Shown: positions 18,606-25,724 of the stretch, piece by piece | Position numbering within the stretch: the stretch's first letter is position 1 | Layout of the letters: every line of letters begins with the position of its first letter | Notes under the pieces: model-generated | Databases searched by the model: none | The model's input: the letters and a program-made list of their open reading frames with translations, nothing else | Told to the model about the DNA's origin: nothing | From: Segatella oris | GTDB taxonomy: Bacteria; Bacteroidota; Bacteroidia; Bacteroidales; Bacteroidaceae | Direction of reading: 5' to 3' | Length of the DNA stretch: 64,000 nucleotides | Assembly: GCF_900637655.1 (NCBI RefSeq) | Contig: NZ_LR134384.1 | Span: forward strand, 372,001 to 436,000 | Made by a program: the position numbers and the translations under genes

Positions 18606-19142
18606 ATGAAAACAGAAATTATCATAGCAGGTTTCGGCGGACAAGGCGTACTTTCCATGGGAAAAATCCTTGCCTACTCGGGTATGCTCGAGGGAAAAGA
18701 GGTTACATGGATGCCTGCCTACGGCCCGGAACAGCGCGGAGGAACGGCCAATGTGACCGTCATCGTCAGCGATGAACGCATCTCTTCGCCCATTCTCAGC
18801 AAGTATGACGTGGCTATTGTGCTTAATCAGCCGTCATTGGATAAGTTCATGCCCAAGCTAAAACCTGGCGGAATGCTCATCTACGACGGCTTCGGTATCA
18901 TCAATCCTCCCACACGTGACGACATCACTGTCTATCGCATTGATGCCATGGACAAAGCCGCAGAGATGAAAAATGCCAAGGTTTTCAACATGATTATTCT
19001 GGGAGCACTCCTCAAGGCCTGCCCTATTGTCAGCACAGAAGGCTTGCAAAAGGCGCTCTTCAAGACGCTTCCTGAGCGTCATCACCACCTCATTCCACTG
19101 AATATGCAGGCAGTAGAGGAAGGAAGAAAGATGATAAAGTAG
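18606..19142 (+). CDS. korC: 2-oxoacid:ferredoxin oxidoreductase gamma subunit
   Basis: A 178-residue subunit with the signature GFGGQGVLSMGKILAYSGM, MPAYGPEQRGGTANVTVIVS and SPILSKYDVAIVLNQPSLDKF. It is the last gene of the TPR-D-A-B-C operon, 15 nt after korB. GC-rich inverted repeats start 2 nt beyond its stop and may end the transcript. Confidence 0.92.
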   Translation: MKTEIIIAGFGGQGVLSMGKILAYSGMLEGKEVTWMPAYGPEQRGGTANVTVIVSDERISSPILSKYDVAIVLNQPSLDKFMPKLKPGGMLIYDGFGIINPPTRDDITVYRIDAMDKAAEMKNAKVFNMIILGALLKACPIVSTEGLQKALFKTLPERHHHLIPLNMQAVEEGRKMIK

Positions 19143-19143
19143 G

Positions 19144-19220
19144 AGCCTCCCCCAACCCTTTCAAGGAGGGGAAAGTTGAATTGAGGGACCTCCCCCAGCC
19201 CCTCCCAAGGAGGGGAGACT
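19144..19220. repeat. Two tandem GC-rich CCTCCCC/GGAGGGG repeat units after korC
   Basis: Two head-to-tail units of about 43 bp begin CCTCCCCCA and carry GGAGGGG; the second contains a perfect stem CCCCTCC-CAA-GGAGGGG (19199-19215). The same repeat family, in opposite orientation, lies at 32252-32285. Such sequences are widespread intergenic repeats in Bacteroidetes as far as I know; here they may also act as the korC transcript end. Confidence 0.75.
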
Positions 19221-19366
19221 TAAATTGCGGGCTATAAACAAGGGTTCGCCGGCTTTCCAAGCCTGCGTAAACAGCTCAGAACGAGATTAATCCAGGCTTC
19301 ATACATGTTGAAAACTGCACCAATCCAAGCCAAGAAATTCCCTCATTCTGTAAAGATTGTTTGCCT

Positions 19367-19401
19367 GTTTTTAACACTTCCAGAAGATACCAAATAGAAA
19401 T
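19367..19401 (-). repeat. 35-nt bipartite motif, copy 1 (minus orientation)
   Basis: The minus strand reads ATTTCTATTTG, 14 nt, TGTTAAAAAC. The same two words with exactly the same 14-nt gap occur at 29116-29150 and 42574-42608. It lies in the 595-bp gene-free interval between korC and recQ. Confidence 0.75.
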
Positions 19402-19441
19402 GAAAATGGAAGAAAACAGGCTTTATTTTACGATTTCAAAC

Positions 19442-19478
19442 ATTACGGCGTACAATATGAACCATTGTGCGCCGTAAT
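19442..19478 (+). other. 15-bp-stem intergenic hairpin
   Basis: ATTACGGCGTACAAT (19442-19456), a 7-nt loop ATGAACC, and ATTGTGCGCCGTAAT (19464-19478) form a 15-bp stem. The only non-Watson-Crick position is a U-G pair if read as plus-strand RNA. No T-run follows, so it is not a typical terminator. The interval 19143-19737 has no gene. Confidence 0.7.
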
Positions 19479-19610
19479 TTGATGCAGAACACACCGCTTT
19501 CTGCACCAAACTACGAGATAAAATGCCAGAGATTACACTGCTTTTCAATACAAAATACAATGTTTTTCAGCGTGATTTTATCTCTTTTTCCACCTCATAT
19601 TTCATAACTG

Positions 19611-19691
19611 TTTGATTGACAACGTATTGCAAACTGTCAAAATACGGCGCGTATTTGCAATGAGAAAGACATCCGTTTCAAATACGCGAGC
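19611..19691 (+). repeat. 81-bp dispersed repeat, copy 2
   Basis: Starts TTTGATTGaCAAC and ends TCAAATACGCgAGC, collinear with the minus-strand copy at 9337-9417 and of equal length. A further shared word, TTCATAA, precedes both copies; the other copy has about 17 extra nucleotides after it. Confidence 0.7.
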
Positions 19692-19737
19692 TATGCAAAG
19701 GCAATTGTAAAGGAATATGACAACTAAAGAAAAGCAT

Positions 19738-21915
19738 CTAATTTGCCATTTCCGAAAGAAACTTAATCCTTACCAAACGGATTTCATCTTCGCTGTATTC
19801 ATCGCCAAGTTCATTGATTGCAGCCTCTAAACTGTCGGTTTCGCTCTCACTGAAATAGTCATAAATATCGTCCACATGGTCGTCATCAATGACTTCTTCA
19901 ATAAAGTAATTGATGTTAAGTTTTGTTCCACTGTAGACAATGGCCTCCACTTCGTCGAGCAACTCATCGAAAGAAAGTCCAAGCGTTTCAGCGATATCAT
20001 CGAGTGCAAGCTGCTTGTCGATGCTCTGAATAATCTTCACTTTGATGATACTTTTCTTGGCAACAGTACGCACGCGCAGTTCTTCGGGGCGCTCAATACC
20101 GTTTTCTTCGCAATACTGTTTAATCAAATCGAGGAACTCTTTGCCGTAACGTTTGGCCTTTCCTGCACCGACTCCCTGTATCTGTTGCAACTCTTCGGTG
20201 GTTATCGGATACATCGTTGCCATCTGTTCCAACGACGGATCCTGGAAGATTACATATCCCGGAACACCAAGTTTCTGTGCCATCTGCCTGCGAAGGTGCT
20301 TCAACATAGTGAACAGTTCGGGGTCAAGCGCCATGCCTACTGCCTCATTTCCCTCTTCTTCCTCATCATCTCTGAACTCGTTATCGCGTACAATCATGAA
20401 CTCCGTTGGGTTCTTGATAAAGCGCTTTCCTGCTGCCGTCACCTTTAGAAGTCCATAGTTTTCCACGTCTTTTTTCAGATAACCGGCTATTAAAGCCTGC
20501 CGAATGACAGGGTTCCAAAGCTTAGAATCCTCATCTTCTCCTGCGCCGAAGTCCTCCAACTGGTCGTGTTTATGCGAAAGAATATCATCGGTTCCACGTC
20601 CTTTCACGAAGTCAATGACATACTCTTGACGGAAGTTTTCTTTCACTGCAAGTATTGCCTTGAGCACAATAACCAAGGCTTTTCCCGCCTCAATCTTCTC
20701 TTTCGGATGCAGACAGTTGTCACAGTTGTGACAGTTATCATGCGGATATTCCTCACCGAAATAATGCAGTAACATCTTGCGACGGCATACAGATGACTCT
20801 GCATAAGCAGCCGTTTCCTGCAACAATTGACGTCCGATATCCTGCTCAGCTACAGGTTTTCCCTCCATGAACTTCTCTAATTTCTTCAGGTCTTTCTGTG
20901 CATAGAAAGCAATACAAAGGCCTTCTCCGCCATCACGTCCGGCTCTTCCGGTCTCTTGGTAATAGCCTTCGAGACTCTTAGGAATATCGTAATGGATGAC
21001 AAAGCGCACGTCGGGCTTGTCAATTCCCATACCAAATGCAATCGTTGCCACAATGACATCAATGCGTTCCATAAGGAAGTCGTCCTGTGTCTGCGAGCGT
21101 GTAGCACTGTCAAGTCCGGCATGATAAGGCGCCGCTTTAATTTCATTGGCCTTCAACACCTCGGCCAGTTCCTCTACTTTCTTACGCGAAAGACAGTAGA
21201 TAATGCCGCTCTTCCCCTCATGTTGACGAATAAACTTGATGATTTGTTTATCTACATCATTTGTCTTCGGGCGTACTTCGTAATAGAGATTAGCACGGTT
21301 GAACGAGCTTTTGAACTCCTTGGCATCCGTTATACCAAGGCTCTTCTTGATGTCGGAACGCACTTTGTCCGTGGCTGTTGCAGTCAAAGCAATGATCGGA
21401 GCAGTGCCGATCTTATTGATTGTTGGGCGTATATTACGATACTCGGGACGGAAATCATGTCCCCATTCTGATATGCAGTGAGCCTCGTCAATGGCATAGA
21501 ATGAAACCTTAACTGACTGTAGGAACTCCACATTCTCTTCTTTATTGAGTGATTCGGGAGCCACATAAAGCAACTTTGTGCGCCCACTTCGCACGTCGTC
21601 CATCACCTGTTGAATGGCTGCTTTGTTGAGAGATGAATTCAGATAATGTGCCACTCCAACCTCTTCACTGAGCCCATTGATGACGTCAACTTGGTTTTTC
21701 ATCAATGCAATGAGCGGAGAAATAACGATTGCAGTGCCCTCCATGATCAAGGAAGGAAGTTGATAGCAGAGGCTCTTTCCACCTCCGGTCGGCATCAGAA
21801 CAAAGGTATCATGGCCCTCCAACAGATTGCGGATAATGGCTTCTTGGTCGCCTTTGAACTTGTCAAAGCCGAAATAATGTTTCAGTTGCTGTGTAAGATT
21901 TGTGTCCTTTGTCAT
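19738..21915 (-). CDS. recQ: ATP-dependent DNA helicase RecQ
   Basis: A 725-residue 3'-5' helicase for recombination and fork repair. In order: helicase core with Walker A PTGGGKSLCY and DEAH box in IDEAHCISEWGHDFRPEY, RecQ zinc-binding Cys set (CRRKMLLHYFGEEYPHDNCHNCDNC), winged helix, HRDC domain (about 530-600; LFTMLKHLRRQMAQKLGVPGYVIF), and an acidic C-terminal extension of about 100 residues with a helix-turn-helix-like part. Slightly longer than the E. coli protein because of that extension. It lies 91 nt downstream of clpX on the same strand, with a hairpin between them. Confidence 0.95.
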   Translation of the reverse strand: MTKDTNLTQQLKHYFGFDKFKGDQEAIIRNLLEGHDTFVLMPTGGGKSLCYQLPSLIMEGTAIVISPLIALMKNQVDVINGLSEEVGVAHYLNSSLNKAAIQQVMDDVRSGRTKLLYVAPESLNKEENVEFLQSVKVSFYAIDEAHCISEWGHDFRPEYRNIRPTINKIGTAPIIALTATATDKVRSDIKKSLGITDAKEFKSSFNRANLYYEVRPKTNDVDKQIIKFIRQHEGKSGIIYCLSRKKVEELAEVLKANEIKAAPYHAGLDSATRSQTQDDFLMERIDVIVATIAFGMGIDKPDVRFVIHYDIPKSLEGYYQETGRAGRDGGEGLCIAFYAQKDLKKLEKFMEGKPVAEQDIGRQLLQETAAYAESSVCRRKMLLHYFGEEYPHDNCHNCDNCLHPKEKIEAGKALVIVLKAILAVKENFRQEYVIDFVKGRGTDDILSHKHDQLEDFGAGEDEDSKLWNPVIRQALIAGYLKKDVENYGLLKVTAAGKRFIKNPTEFMIVRDNEFRDDEEEEGNEAVGMALDPELFTMLKHLRRQMAQKLGVPGYVIFQDPSLEQMATMYPITTEELQQIQGVGAGKAKRYGKEFLDLIKQYCEENGIERPEELRVRTVAKKSIIKVKIIQSIDKQLALDDIAETLGLSFDELLDEVEAIVYSGTKLNINYFIEEVIDDDHVDDIYDYFSESETDSLEAAINELGDEYSEDEIRLVRIKFLSEMAN

Positions 21916-21971
21916 ACCATTAGCACGCTTCTTCCCTATCAGTTAATGATAGTTTGGTTTTCCATTGGGTA

Positions 21972-21998
21972 TCCGGACGATGCAATTCATCGCCCGGA
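21972..21998 (-). terminator. Hairpin between clpX and recQ
   Basis: TCCGG and CCGGA enclose an A-C mismatch and a second stem CGATG/CATCG with loop CAATT. No T-run follows on the minus strand, so it may be a partial terminator or an RNA-stability hairpin separating clpPX from recQ. Just beyond it is a second small hairpin, CTATCA-GTTAA-TGATAG, around 21932-21948. Confidence 0.45.
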
Positions 21999-22006
21999 AA
22001 GATAGT

Positions 22007-23251
22007 CTATGCAGTCTCGTCGAGCTTCTGCAAATAGGATTTATTCAGTTGGTTCTTGGCATAGTCGAGTGTAACGACAAATTCTTTCGTGCGCTTTGAC
22101 GGTATCTCAAACATTGCATCCATCATGATTGACTCAACGATTGAACGCAAACCGCGGGCACCTAATTTGTATTCCACAGCCTTGTCGACGATGAAATTCA
22201 GTGTATCTTCCTCGAAACTCAACTTGATGCCGTCCATTTCGAACAGCTTTTCATACTGCTTGATGATAGAATTCTTGGGTTCAACGAGAATGCGTCGCAG
22301 CGCTTCGCGGTCTAAAGGATTGAGATAAGTGAGTACCGGCAGGCGGCCGATAATCTCTGGAATCAGTCCAAACGACTTCAAATCCATCGGCTGCACGTAT
22401 TTCATGAGGTCGTTTTTATCTATCTTTGCCACGTTCTGTACAGAGTTATAACCCACTACATGGGTATTCATTCGCTGGGCTATCTTGCGTTCTATGCCAT
22501 CGAAAGCACCGCCACAAATGAACAATATGTTCTTTGTGTTGACATGAATATAGTCTTGATCCGGATGCTTACGCCCTCCCTTAGGCGGCACATTGACCAT
22601 AGTTCCTTCCAAAAGCTTCAGTAATCCCTGTTGAACTCCCTCTCCACTGACATCTCGAGTGATAGAAGGATTGTCGCTCTTACGGGCAATCTTGTCTATT
22701 TCGTCAATGAAAACGATGCCTCGTTCAGCTGCAGCAACATTGTAATCGGCCACTTGAAGCAGACGACTCAAAATGCTTTCAACGTCTTCTCCCACATATC
22801 CTGCCTCGGTAAATACCGTAGCATCGACAATCGTGAAAGGCACATCAAGCAGCTTGGCAATAGTGCGGGCCAGCAAAGTCTTACCAGTTCCCGTGCTACC
22901 TACCATGATGATATTGCTCTTTTCAATTTCAACTCCACCATCATCTGCAGGCTGTTGCAGGCGCTTATAATGATTATACACCGAAACAGAAAGGAAACGC
23001 TTGGCCTCATCCTGCCCAATGATATATTCATCAAGGTACTTTTTGATCTCCTTTGGCTTTGGAACTTTCTTCAATTTGAAAGGTTCTCCCTTGTCTTCTG
23101 CAGCATCCTTGGCACCGACAACGCCTGCACTGCGCACAATGTCATAGGCTTGTTTAGCACAATCCTCACAGATATAGCCATTCAACCCAGTGATAAGCAG
23201 TCGTACTTCACTTTCACTTCTGCCACAAAAACTACATGTTTTCTTTGTCAT
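22007..23251 (-). CDS. clpX: ATP-dependent Clp protease ATP-binding subunit ClpX
   Basis: A 414-residue AAA+ unfoldase that feeds substrates to ClpP. An N-terminal zinc-binding domain ([14 protein letters not shown]...CEDCAKQAY), Walker [17 protein letters not shown], Walker [15 protein letters not shown] and the C-terminal small domain are present. Length and motifs are normal. It begins 3 nt after the clpP stop. Confidence 0.98.
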   Translation of the reverse strand: MTKKTCSFCGRSESEVRLLITGLNGYICEDCAKQAYDIVRSAGVVGAKDAAEDKGEPFKLKKVPKPKEIKKYLDEYIIGQDEAKRFLSVSVYNHYKRLQQPADDGGVEIEKSNIIMVGSTGTGKTLLARTIAKLLDVPFTIVDATVFTEAGYVGEDVESILSRLLQVADYNVAAAERGIVFIDEIDKIARKSDNPSITRDVSGEGVQQGLLKLLEGTMVNVPPKGGRKHPDQDYIHVNTKNILFICGGAFDGIERKIAQRMNTHVVGYNSVQNVAKIDKNDLMKYVQPMDLKSFGLIPEIIGRLPVLTYLNPLDREALRRILVEPKNSIIKQYEKLFEMDGIKLSFEEDTLNFIVDKAVEYKLGARGLRSIVESIMMDAMFEIPSKRTKEFVVTLDYAKNQLNKSYLQKLDETA

Positions 23252-23254
23252 AGC

Positions 23255-23920
23255 TTACTTCTTACGCACCAAGACCTCGTCAATCATACCATATTCCTTA
23301 GCTTCCTGCGCCGTCATCCAATAGTTACGGTCACTGTCCTGCCATACTTTTTCAAATGGAGTATGCGAGTGTTCGGAGATAATCGTATAGAGTTCTTTCT
23401 TGAATTTCTGGATTTCTTTGGCCTCAATCTCTATGTCGGAAGCCTGTCCTTGAACACCACCTAAGGGCTGATGTATCATTACACGGCTATGAGTCAATGC
23501 CGAACGCTTTCCCTCCTGGCCTGAAACGAGCAGCACGGCAGCCATAGATGCAGCCATACCTGTACATATGGTTGCCACGTCACTGCTGATGAACTGCATC
23601 GTATCATAGATGCCGAGACCGGCTGTCACGCTACCACCGGGACTGTTGATATAAATAGAAATATCCTTTCCACTGTCTACAGAATCCAGGTAAAGCAACT
23701 GCGCCTGCAGCGTATTTGCCGTGTAGTCATCGATCTCTGTGCCGAGGAAGATGATACGATCCATCATCAAACGCGAGAAAACATCCATTTGAGTGACATT
23801 CAACTGGCGTTCTTCCAAGATGTAAGGATTAAGATATTGTGCCTGTGATTTAATCACATCATCAAGCATCATACCATTAATACCCAAATGCTTTGTAGCA
23901 TATTTTCTGAAATCATTCAT
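23255..23920 (-). CDS. clpP: ATP-dependent Clp protease proteolytic subunit ClpP
   Basis: A 221-residue serine protease subunit. The catalytic Ser125 lies in GMAASMAAVLL and His150 in VMIHQPLGG, with the substrate-binding INSPGGSVTAGLGIYD. Two -7 boxes and a terminator-like leader hairpin lie upstream, between it and tig. Confidence 0.98.
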   Translation of the reverse strand: MNDFRKYATKHLGINGMMLDDVIKSQAQYLNPYILEERQLNVTQMDVFSRLMMDRIIFLGTEIDDYTANTLQAQLLYLDSVDSGKDISIYINSPGGSVTAGLGIYDTMQFISSDVATICTGMAASMAAVLLVSGQEGKRSALTHSRVMIHQPLGGVQGQASDIEIEAKEIQKFKKELYTIISEHSHTPFEKVWQDSDRNYWMTAQEAKEYGMIDEVLVRKK

Positions 23921-23943
23921 ATAGTTTCCTTTTAAGTTAAGAT

Positions 23944-23966
23944 AAAAAAAGGAGGTTATCCACCTT
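23944..23966 (-). promoter_or_regulatory. Terminator-like hairpin in the clpP leader
   Basis: On the minus strand AAGGTGG-ATAA-CCTCCTT (one T-T mismatch) is followed by seven T. It lies downstream of both predicted clpP promoters and 24 nt upstream of the clpP ATG, so it would sit in the leader RNA. Part of it (GAGGTTATC, 23952-23960) is also complementary to GATAACCTC at 24053-24061. Confidence 0.5.
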
Positions 23967-23984
23967 ATTTATTATCTGGTTTTG

Positions 23985-23992
23985 CAAAGATA
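23985..23992 (-). promoter_or_regulatory. -7 box (TATCTTTG), clpP proximal promoter
   Basis: The minus strand reads TATCTTTG, matching TAnnTTTG, 65 bp upstream of the clpP start. Confidence 0.6.
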
Positions 23993-24032
23993 ATGCCAAA
24001 GAAAAAAGCATCTTGGCTTGCCTCTACATAGA

Positions 24033-24040
24033 CAAAGATA
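24033..24040 (-). promoter_or_regulatory. -7 box (TATCTTTG), clpP distal promoter
   Basis: A second identical box, 48 bp upstream of the first. Two tandem promoters may serve clpPX under different conditions, but either may be inactive. Confidence 0.5.
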
Positions 24041-24093
24041 ATAAAAAAAGTCGATAACCTCTTATAAAAGAAGTTTTTTTTCGAAAAAATTGA

Positions 24094-25446
24094 TTACTCG
24101 CTCATCATCTTGTTGAAGTCATCGAGGCTGATTTCCTTTTCATTCAGCTTAACAACTTTCTTCAAAGCATCAGTCAACTTGATGTCGACAGCGCGGTCAA
24201 CAAGACCGTCAACATTCTCGCGTTTCTTAAGAATTTCCTTGGCATAGTTCTCAACATACTCGTCAGGAACATTGTTCATGCCATACTGAGCGAATTGAAC
24301 ACGAGCGGTTTCCTTTGCTGCATTGAGCACATCGGCATCATCAACTTTAATCTGATTAGCTGCAACAAGCTGCTCTTTTATCAAGTGCCAAGTGAGTTCT
24401 TTGACGCTCTGCTCGTAGTTCTTCTCAACGAACTCCTCGCCTTTATCCTTGTTGTTGTTCAGCATGATGCGCTTCAACAGAGCATCAGGGAACTGAAGTT
24501 TTCCCACTTTCTTCTCGCAGTAAGCACGCACATCAAGGATAAACTTATAGTCAGCATCAACGGCAAGCTGCGCTTTCAGACCCTCCGCAATCTTCTCGCG
24601 GAATGCTTTTTCATCCTTAACTGTGTCTTTTCCAAACATCTGATCAAAGAGTTCCTGGTCTACCGGATGCTTCTTATAGCGCTGAATATCGGTAATCTGA
24701 TAGCTGAAGTTACCCTTGAAGTCCTTCACGCGGTCGCGTTCTACCTTCAAAAGTGATGCGATTTCAGCCTCACTCTCATATGCTTCACTTGGGTTAATGG
24801 TAATAATATCACCTAATTTTGCACCATTAAAGAGTGCTTTTTGTGCTTCATTCTTGATATAGTTAGGCATAATGGTAGCTGCCTCAACGGTAACTCCGCC
24901 TTCCTTTGTATTGCCCTGCTCATCGAGTTCGCGCAAGTCACCCTTCAACATGTCGTTATCTTCGTAGCTTTCTGCCTTTTCATAGCTGCCGCTACGTGAT
25001 GCAAACATATCCACCTGGCGGTCAATGAGCGCATCATCTACGGTGATTGTATAGTGATCTATCTTGTTGTGACCATTCAATTCAATCTTGAATTCAGGAG
25101 CAACAGCGATGTCAAAGGCGAAAGTATAAGGCGCCGGCTTCTCCAAATCCTGTGCTTCCTGCTTCTCTGAAGGCAGAGGTTCGCCCAACATCTGGATTTT
25201 ATTGTCCTGCATATACTTGTAGATCTGCTCGCCAATGAGCTTGTTGATAGCATCCATTTTGGCTGATGCACCAAACTGTTTCTTAATCAGTCCCATTGGA
25301 ACCATACCCGGACGGAAGCCTGGGTAGTTAGCTTTCTTGCGATAATCTTTCAATGTCTTCTCGACACTTGCCTGATAATCAGCCTCTTCAACGGTGATAG
25401 TCAGCAGACCATTCACCTTGTCAGGGTTTTCAAATGAAATGTTCAT
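24094..25446 (-). CDS. tig: Trigger factor
   Basis: A 450-residue ribosome-associated chaperone and prolyl isomerase-like protein. The ribosome-binding loop region appears as NYPGFRPGMVPMGLIKKQFG (residues 38-57), the central PPIase-like domain is around 150-250 and is divergent, and the C-terminal helical chaperone domain follows. Bacteroidales trigger factors have this size. It is followed by clpP, clpX and recQ on the same strand, the conserved tig-clpPX order. Confidence 0.95.
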   Translation of the reverse strand: MNISFENPDKVNGLLTITVEEADYQASVEKTLKDYRKKANYPGFRPGMVPMGLIKKQFGASAKMDAINKLIGEQIYKYMQDNKIQMLGEPLPSEKQEAQDLEKPAPYTFAFDIAVAPEFKIELNGHNKIDHYTITVDDALIDRQVDMFASRSGSYEKAESYEDNDMLKGDLRELDEQGNTKEGGVTVEAATIMPNYIKNEAQKALFNGAKLGDIITINPSEAYESEAEIASLLKVERDRVKDFKGNFSYQITDIQRYKKHPVDQELFDQMFGKDTVKDEKAFREKIAEGLKAQLAVDADYKFILDVRAYCEKKVGKLQFPDALLKRIMLNNNKDKGEEFVEKNYEQSVKELTWHLIKEQLVAANQIKVDDADVLNAAKETARVQFAQYGMNNVPDEYVENYAKEILKKRENVDGLVDRAVDIKLTDALKKVVKLNEKEISLDDFNKMMSE

Positions 25447-25498
25447 CTCTGATGTTTTTGTTTATATTATGATTGTTGTTTTCGCAATTTTCGGGACG

Positions 25499-25506
25499 CA
25501 AAATTA
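25499..25506 (-). promoter_or_regulatory. -7 box (TAATTTTG) of tig
   Basis: TAATTTTG on the minus strand, 52 bp upstream of the tig ATG at 25446. Full match to TAnnTTTG. Confidence 0.6.
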
Positions 25507-25695
25507 CAGATAATTAGTGAATATACCTAATATATAAGAGAAAAATTTGTTTTTTTAACCATCAAGATGGACTGCTTCCCGAGCTATTACAAACAGAAAA
25601 GCGAAACAACAAGCAACAACATCAGTTCTCACGCAGCACAAACTGCACCACGTTTATCAGCATATGCCAATCTGCGCTCTTTGGAGAGAGACTGC

Positions 25696-25724
25696 GAGAG
25701 AGGCTTCTACAGTCGGCCTCTCTC
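25696..25724 (-). terminator. Hairpin overlapping the stop of the barrel protein gene
   Basis: GAGAGAGGC (25696-25704) and GCCTCTCTC (25716-25724) form a 9-bp stem that contains the TAG stop (25707-25709) of the minus-strand gene. No clear T-run follows on that strand; on the plus strand a CCCCTTTT tail follows. Activity as a terminator is uncertain. Confidence 0.4.

Noticed and set aside
19611..19691. Insertion sequence remnant
   Set aside because: No transposase fragment, terminal inverted repeats or target duplication could be seen at either copy of the 81-bp repeat.
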